From Chitinophagales bacterium (lineage in GTDB: Bacteria > Bacteroidota > Bacteroidia > Chitinophagales > Chitinophagaceae), in the NCBI GenBank assembly GCA_015654495.1, contig JAATGW010000438.1, positions 1 to 5,854 of the forward strand: DNA of 5,854 nt, written 5' to 3'. The first letter of the stretch is position 1, and the number at the start of each line of letters is the position of its first letter. The translations under genes and the position numbers were made by a program. The notes beneath the pieces were generated by a model. That model did no database searches and was not told where the DNA came from. It saw nothing but the letters and a program-made list of their open reading frames with translations. Shown here in pieces: positions 1 to 3,491 of the stretch.

Positions 1-603
1 AATTGCAATTCGCTTCATACAAATGCCTATGACGAAGCTATCACAACACCGACTGAAGCAAGTGTACGTCGCGCAATGGCAATTCAGCTCATCATCAACC
101 GTGAGCTGGGTACAGCAAAAAATGAGAATCCGATCCAGGGATCTTTTTTAATTGAAGAGCTGACGGACCTTGTGGAGGATGCTGTGATGATTGAATTTAA
201 CCGTATTTCAGAAAGAGGTGGAGTGCTCGGAGCGATGGAGCGGATGTATCAACGCAATAAGATCCAGGAAGAGAGTTTATATTATGAAAGTCTGAAGCAT
301 TCAGGAGAATTACCCATCATAGGTGTAAATACTTTTTTAAATAAAAAGGGAAGTCCGACCACTATTCCGGGTGAAGTTATCAGAAGCACTGTTGAAGAAA
401 GAGATCAACAGATCAGCAACCTCGAAGCATTTCAAAAGCGAAACCAGGATCGCTCCGCCGCAGCGTTGTTAAATCTGAAAGCTGTCGCAGTTACCAATGG
501 AAATATTTTTGAGGAGCTGATGGAAACAGTTAAGTACTGTTCGCTGGGGCAGATTACACATGCATTGTATGAAGTGGGTGGGCAATATAGGAGGAATATG
601 TAA
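1..603 (+). CDS. icmF: Fused isobutyryl-CoA mutase (IcmF type), C-terminal 200 residues, 5' end outside window
   Basis: Adenosylcobalamin-dependent carbon-skeleton mutase, most likely interconverting isobutyryl-CoA and n-butyryl-CoA in the cytoplasm. The frame is open from base 1, and the ATG at 76 is an internal methionine, so this is the C-terminal part of a much longer protein. What is seen: the mutase-barrel segment NSLHTNAYDEAITTPTE at the left edge, then AIQLIINRELG, NPIQGSFLIEELTD, ERGGVLGAMERMYQR and IQEESLYYE, and the end LGQITHALYEVGGQYRRNM. As I recall the families, the IQEESLYYE, IIGVNTF and GGQYRRNM stretches fit IcmF better than the two-subunit methylmalonyl-CoA mutase. The cobalamin-binding, G-protein and substrate-specificity residues lie upstream, out of view, so a related acyl-CoA mutase cannot be excluded. 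The last 70 codons and stop (391-603) recur at 2418-2630. The tail in use may therefore have been imported with the downstream cassette, making this gene a possible chimera. Confidence 0.85.
   Translation, partial: NCNSLHTNAYDEAITTPTEASVRRAMAIQLIINRELGTAKNENPIQGSFLIEELTDLVEDAVMIEFNRISERGGVLGAMERMYQRNKIQEESLYYESLKHSGELPIIGVNTFLNKKGSPTTIPGEVIRSTVEERDQQISNLEAFQKRNQDRSAAALLNLKAVAVTNGNIFEELMETVKYCSLGQITHALYEVGGQYRRNM
391..603 (+). repeat. Left copy of 213-bp direct repeat (functional mutase gene tail)
   Basis: This stretch matches 2418-2630 at 202 of 213 positions with no insertion or deletion, at a constant offset of 2027 bases. The 20 bases upstream of the two copies match at only about 4 of 20 positions, which is chance level, so the left edge of homology is sharp. 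The right edge falls exactly on the stop codon (TAA here, TAG in the other copy), after which the sequences differ. Only two of the differing codons change the amino acid (S to N and A to T, left versus right copy). The rest are silent, including two TTG/CTG changes and the first codon GTT/GTA. Confidence 0.97.
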
Positions 604-692
604 TTCTATTACATGTGAGATTTTCAGTTTTTTTGTTAAAAGTTGGATGGGTTGATAGCTATTTAAGCGATTTGTAATACTATATTTACGGT
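604..692 (+). promoter_or_regulatory. Leader between mutase stop and first cassette gene; weak promoter candidates only
   Basis: This is an 89-base AT-rich spacer. It contains a run of seven T (628-634) ending in TTTG (632-635), which could be a Bacteroidota -33 element. About 20 bases further on is TAGCTATT (656-663), a poor match to the -7 consensus TAnnTTTG. A better -7 match, TATATTTA (681-688), lies so close to the ATG at 693 that it would give a leaderless transcript. No convincing stem precedes the T-run, so I see no terminator for the mutase gene here, and read-through from the mutase is possible. No Shine-Dalgarno sequence is visible before 693. Confidence 0.25.
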
Positions 693-1442
693 ATGTCGCA
701 ACTTCCAAATGCTCCTTTACAAGAAGTAATTTTTGAAATTCGCTGGACATTCATTCCTAATAGTCCTTTAGGGCATATTGTTGACGAGGGCTATGAGCTA
801 GCTTCGGGTAGGCTAAATTCATTAGTTGAGAACGAATTTCCTTTTTACAAAAGAATAGTTCCAAACGGTGTACCAGAACAACTTTTGCCATATCAGGTTG
901 TTCATCAGTTTTGGGCTGGAGAAAACCAATGGCCGGTTTTGCAATTAGGGCCAGGGATTTTTACAATCAATTGTACCGATGAGAAATATGATTGGAATGA
1001 AAATTTTAAACCTTTGATTAAGAAGGGAATTGACTGGCTTTTGCAAGCATATAAAATAGATTTGAATATTCGTTTTGCCAGCTTAAGATACATAGATGCA
1101 ATAAAGGTAGATGACTACGGAGGAATTCCTGGCGGGTGGAGTGAATTTATCAGTACACAATTTAACATTGCGTATGAAAATAAATTCGATCCACGGGGAA
1201 GAGAAAAACAAGTTCAAATTTTACAAACTTTTGCCTTAGAGAACGGATCAGATTTACAATTGCAAATTTCTGATGGCACCAAAAACAACGAAACTGCATT
1301 GGTTTGGCAAACCTCTGTTATGAAACAAGACACCTTCAATAGAGAAAAAGTAATTGACTGGGCGGAATATGCACATGAAATAACACATGATTTGTTCAAA
1401 GAAATGATAAAACCTGAATTGTATGGTAGCTTTGGCAAATAA
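693..1442 (+). CDS. TIGR04255-like protein, first gene of the cassette
   Basis: A 249-residue soluble protein with no signal peptide or membrane segment. It resembles the sporadically distributed TIGR04255 family, whose function I do not know. This is recognised from memory of its motifs: PNAPLQEVIFEIRW at residues 5-18, WPVLQLGPGIFTIN at 80-93, YDWNENF at 99-105, SLRYID at 130-135, and a C-terminal helical stretch with WAEYAHEITHDLF at 223-235. The length fits a complete family member. The ATG is chosen because the PNAPL motif begins four residues in, as is typical at the start of these proteins. The last 20 bases overlap the next gene, which suggests translational coupling. The gene is AT-rich compared with its chromosomal neighbours. 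A role in defence or as half of a toxin-antitoxin-like module would be a guess from context only. Confidence 0.85.
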   Translation: MSQLPNAPLQEVIFEIRWTFIPNSPLGHIVDEGYELASGRLNSLVENEFPFYKRIVPNGVPEQLLPYQVVHQFWAGENQWPVLQLGPGIFTINCTDEKYDWNENFKPLIKKGIDWLLQAYKIDLNIRFASLRYIDAIKVDDYGGIPGGWSEFISTQFNIAYENKFDPRGREKQVQILQTFALENGSDLQLQISDGTKNNETALVWQTSVMKQDTFNREKVIDWAEYAHEITHDLFKEMIKPELYGSFGK

Positions 1443-1950
1443 AACAAAAATTAAAAATTTGACTGGGTCAATTCCAAGCACTGCTACATCAATCAAATAC
1501 AAACTGCAAGCTGTGCCATCGACATGGATTTCTAATCCGCCAATAGATTTAAATTCTAATTCGATTGCATCCGGAAGTATTCAAATTCAAGCTCAACAGT
1601 TCATGCCAGAACTTTCCCAAAAGGCGAAAGAAATTTCATATAAATTATTCAAATTTGGTGAGTTAGCCGACAATTGGGATGGTAATGCTGCAATAAGGCC
1701 AAATAGGCAAGAGATTATTAAGGCTCACAATTTTCTAAGCCAGGCTGACGCTTTCGATCTTCCGGTTTTTTTTACAGCCCCAGGGCCAAATGGAGAAATA
1801 ATTCTTGAATATTTATCCGGCGTAAAATCTGCAGAGGTTTATTTCGAAAAAGATGAATTTTCTGAAATGATTTTGTACGAGGGCAATAGCCAGGTTTATA
1901 ATGGAGAAATCCTATTATCAAATTTGATAAACCATTTCAAAAACAGTTAG
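1423..1950 (+). CDS. Uncharacterised 175-residue protein with NWDG motif, second gene of the cassette
   Basis: Function unknown. The protein has two parts. Residues 1-55 are rich in Ser, Asn, Thr and Ile with little obvious structure. Residues 57-175 look like a compact folded domain: a helix (PELSQKAKEISYKLFKFGEL), the motif LADNWDGNAA at 81-90, IRPNRQEIIKAHNFL at 91-105, a Pro-Val strand at 114-115, APGPNGEIILEY at 119-130, then KSAEVYFE and EMILYEG strands. I recall small bacterial hypothetical proteins that share the W-D-G plus 'P-dG-I-lEW' layout and occur near TIGR04255 proteins, but I cannot name a family. The start overlaps the preceding gene by 20 bases in another frame, and an internal start at Met61 would leave just the conserved domain. 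The next gene begins seven bases after the stop, so the three genes are probably one transcript. Confidence 0.85.
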   Translation: MVALANKTKIKNLTGSIPSTATSIKYKLQAVPSTWISNPPIDLNSNSIASGSIQIQAQQFMPELSQKAKEISYKLFKFGELADNWDGNAAIRPNRQEIIKAHNFLSQADAFDLPVFFTAPGPNGEIILEYLSGVKSAEVYFEKDEFSEMILYEGNSQVYNGEILLSNLINHFKNS

Positions 1951-1957
1951 TTTTCGA

Positions 1958-2317
1958 ATGGAAGAAAATATTATTGAGTTAAAAAAGGAGGATAATCTTT
2001 TAAGGAGGGCATTTTATAAAGATCCTAATTATGTCAGGGAAGATATGACGGTAACTTCCTTCGCATTCAAGCTCAGGAAAAATGAAACTGGTTTATCCGT
2101 CGATATTGAAAGACTAACAACTTATGAGCAAAGCATTATAAATGCTGACAGGTTCAGATTATTTGCTGTTACCGTAGGAGTAATTCAACTAATAGGACTT
2201 GATTGCGAACATAAACCTTTGGAGAATAATTACGCTCACGCTGAGATAACTAAAGTAAAGTCTAACAGTCATAGCAGCTTGTTAGCAAAAAATGCCCGCT
2301 ATATACCCTATCCATGA
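1958..2317 (+). CDS. Uncharacterised 119-residue protein, third gene of the cassette
   Basis: Function unknown. It is a small soluble protein with no membrane segment or signal peptide. Visible blocks are LLRRAFY (14-20), VTSFAFKLRKNETGLSVDIE (32-51), RLTTYEQ (52-58), GLDCEHKPLENNYAHAEI (80-97) and SLLAKNAR (107-114). The GLSVD block and the H-x-PL-x-N-x-x-HA-x-I block look like conserved family signatures. I recall similar 'GLSVDlerLTT ... hdPl..NpaHA.I' hypothetical proteins in unrelated bacteria, often in small mobile gene clusters. His85, Asn91 and His94 are polar residues that could form an active or metal site, but this is speculation. The ATG lies seven bases after the previous stop with no Shine-Dalgarno sequence, as expected for Bacteroidota. 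It is the last cassette gene, followed by about 100 AT-rich bases and then the displaced mutase tail. Confidence 0.8.
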   Translation: MEENIIELKKEDNLLRRAFYKDPNYVREDMTVTSFAFKLRKNETGLSVDIERLTTYEQSIINADRFRLFAVTVGVIQLIGLDCEHKPLENNYAHAEITKVKSNSHSSLLAKNARYIPYP

Positions 2318-2417
2318 AAACTTCTTAATTAAGGACATGTTATTATCCAATCTAGTTTGTTCAATTTTTTGAACTGAAAATTTTATAAGTTCACGCAGCC
2401 GGAAATTTTATTAGCCT
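2318..2417 (+). terminator. Right flank of cassette with small hairpins, possible weak terminator
   Basis: This 100-base AT-rich stretch lies between the third cassette gene and the displaced mutase tail. It contains a perfect palindrome CTTAATTAAG at 2324-2333, and GTTCAA (2359-2364) paired with TTGAAC (2369-2374) around a four-T loop. GAACT (2371-2375) can also pair with AGTTC (2388-2392). None of these has a GC-rich stem followed by a clear U-tract, so termination is only possible, not shown. The junction with the repeat at 2418 is abrupt. Confidence 0.3.
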
Positions 2418-2630
2418 GTAGAAGAAAGAGATCAACAGATCAATAATCTCGAAGCATTTCAAAAGCGAAACCAGGATCGCTCCACCGCTGCGCTGTTAAA
2501 TCTGAAAGCTGTCGCAGTTACCAATGGAAATATTTTTGAGGAACTGATGGAAACAGTTAAGTACTGTTCGCTGGGGCAGATTACACATGCACTGTATGAA
2601 GTGGGTGGGCAATATAGGAGAAATATGTAG
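2418..2630 (+). pseudogene. Displaced 3' remnant of the mutase gene (right copy of the direct repeat)
   Basis: This is the last 70 codons plus stop (TAG) of an IcmF-type mutase, starting at VEERDQQINNLEAFQ and ending at GGQYRRNM. It has no start codon of its own at the 5' end. An in-frame TAG lies at 2412-2414, two codons upstream, so it cannot be read from the cassette in this frame. The frame is fully intact, with no premature stop and no indel, so it has either decayed little since displacement or is kept intact by recombination with the left copy. It ends four bases before a palindrome and 15 bases before the convergent dinB stop, which looks like a native gene end. I therefore infer that this copy is the ancestral tail and that 391-603 is the newcomer. 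Confidence 0.92.
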
Positions 2631-2634
2631 CTAT

Positions 2635-2664
2635 ACGTTAAACGTTCAACGTTTAACGTTGAAC
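2635..2664. terminator. Palindromic AACGTT-rich hairpin between convergent genes, candidate bidirectional terminator
   Basis: ACGTTAAACG (2635-2644) and CGTTTAACGT (2650-2659) form a perfect 10-bp stem around TTCAA. An alternative, overlapping stem pairs GTTCAAC (2644-2650) with GTTGAAC (2658-2664) around GTTTAAC. The structure starts four bases after the mutase remnant's stop and covers the last codons of the minus-strand dinB gene. Its place between convergent ends suggests transcription termination on both strands, but the stem is AT-rich and no U-tract follows on either side, so the role is uncertain. Confidence 0.45.
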
Positions 2665-3179
2665 AGATCTTTCACCTGCTTCCGGTGCCTGTCCAGATGA
2701 AATTTAAGAAACTCCAGACGCTGATGAAAATCCAGTGGCCCTGAAATAGGATGCGGATGAGCCTGTACCCGCAGTTCATCTTCCTGAATATCATTGCCAA
2801 ATGCCTCAAGTGTTTTTTGCAATTCTTCCAGTGATATCAGCCAGAATTTTATCGGTCCTCCAAAACGTGGAGCAGCAACAGCGGGCACTTTTTCTTTTTC
2901 CTGCCAGGTCAGCCGGATAACTTCATCTATCGGGAGATCCTTGTGGATGAATTCGTATGTGCGTGGGAGTTGACCATTGCGGATAGCATGAAGTGTTTTC
3001 CACATGCCGGCAATTGCACCATGCTCAGCCCAGAAAAGATGTTCGGTATTATCAACAACTGACCATGTTTCGGCATCCGGTTTCCACTGGGCCTGTGCAT
3101 CTGTCAATTCTTCGATCTGCTGAAGATAGGCTTTGCGGGCCTCCGCTACTTCCCCGGTCAGGAGCTTGATCTTGTTCAT
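2646..3179 (-). CDS. DinB superfamily protein (putative metal-dependent, YfiT-like four-helix bundle)
   Basis: A 177-residue cytoplasmic protein of usual DinB/DinB_2 length. Characteristic features are WSVVDNTEHLFWAEHG at residues 39-54, carrying the first candidate metal ligand His47, and FLKFHLDRHRKQVKDLF near the C-terminus with His161 and His165. Together these match the three-histidine metal site of the family, in which a helix with 'WS..e...Hl' is followed by a late helix with 'H..rH'. Family members include thiol transferases and YfiT-like putative hydrolases; the substrate here cannot be told from sequence. No partner is visible, because the mutase on the left is convergent and the large regulator on the right is divergent. 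The ATG at 3179-3177 begins a helix at the expected distance from the first motif. The stop lies inside a palindrome shared with the end of the mutase locus. Confidence 0.88.
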   Translation of the reverse strand: MNKIKLLTGEVAEARKAYLQQIEELTDAQAQWKPDAETWSVVDNTEHLFWAEHGAIAGMWKTLHAIRNGQLPRTYEFIHKDLPIDEVIRLTWQEKEKVPAVAAPRFGGPIKFWLISLEELQKTLEAFGNDIQEDELRVQAHPHPISGPLDFHQRLEFLKFHLDRHRKQVKDLFNVKR

Positions 3180-3491
3180 TGATGTTAGTTGGGTTTGAGT
3201 AAAACTAATCTACAAAAACTTTATTTGTCCGTTGATTTGCCGGTTGAATAACATTGGAGATTTCATTAATAAATGCAATTGCGATGAAGTATGGGACCGG
3301 GAGGTTAAATTCTGCCGGAAAAATTAAAGGGACTACGGAATCGGGGAAAGATGGATATTCAGCAGATGCCCGCCAGCGCAACGCTTCGGGAAATTTCAAT
3401 CTCCGGACCTACAGTATGCATAAAGCTCAATCGGGCCGGGATTATGCCATAGAAAATGCCTAATTTGGACCTTCGTTACCCCCAGCTGTAA
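3180..3491. other. Divergent intergenic region; no gene recognised, weak promoter candidates
   Basis: These 312 bases separate the divergent dinB gene and the Kelch/SARP regulator, so promoters for both should lie here. On the minus strand, TAGTTTTA (complement of 3200-3207) resembles the Bacteroidota -7 element, but I see no properly spaced -33 partner. On the plus strand, TAATTTG (3461-3467), 24 bases before the ATG at 3492, is one base short of TAnnTTTG. GGAGATT (3256-3262) can pair with AATCTCC (3398-3404), a long-range match that could be chance. Short open frames run through the middle on both strands, but none resembles a known protein. I recognise no riboswitch or RNA gene. Confidence 0.35.

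Larger units (their letters stand above)
604..2417 (+). mobile_element. Three-gene cassette inserted between two copies of the mutase tail
   Basis: This is the unique DNA lying between the direct repeats. It carries three co-directional genes and short AT-rich flanks. Hand counts of 60-base samples give about 33-35% G+C here, against about 45-53% in the mutase tail and the dinB gene, which points to a foreign origin. I see no integrase, transposase or terminal inverted repeat, so if it moves it probably does so by homologous recombination through the flanking mutase homology or with help from elsewhere. Recombination between the repeats would remove 2027 bases and leave one intact mutase gene. 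Calling it mobile is an inference from the repeat structure and composition; the insertion itself is strongly supported. Confidence 0.75.

Noticed and set aside
370..390. Possible extension of mutase homology upstream of the right-hand repeat (2397-2417)
   Set aside because: Ungapped comparison gives about 4 matches in 20. Only a heavily gapped alignment looks similar, so I treat the repeat edge as sharp at about 391/2418.
469..750. Minus-strand open frame of 93 codons across the mutase end and the first cassette gene
   Set aside because: It lies antisense to the well-supported mutase tail and crosses the insertion junction. Its protein has no recognisable feature, so it is a shadow frame.
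1985..2008. Two AAGGAGG Shine-Dalgarno-like sequences inside the third cassette gene
   Set aside because: No ATG, GTG or TTG follows at a usable distance, and Bacteroidota rarely rely on such sites. They are Lys/Glu/Arg codons in a polar helix.
611..2381. Inverted 9-mers ATTTTCAGT (620-628) and ACTGAAAAT (2373-2381), plus ACATGT at 611 and 2335, as possible terminal inverted repeats of the insert
   Set aside because: The two pairs are in the wrong order for terminal inverted repeats, and short AT-rich matches of this size are expected by chance.
3205..3399. Minus-strand open frame of 64 codons upstream of dinB
   Set aside because: No motif, signal peptide or family resemblance. It lies where the dinB promoter should be.
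3254..3463. Plus-strand open frame of 69 codons in the dinB/regulator gap
   Set aside because: Its composition is not protein-like, I see no family motif or start signal, and it sits where divergent promoters are expected. A competing minus-strand frame covers the same bases.
3180..3491. Possible cobalamin or other riboswitch in the long intergenic gap
   Set aside because: No B12-box-like or other conserved riboswitch core could be found by eye, and the neighbouring genes give no metabolic reason for one.
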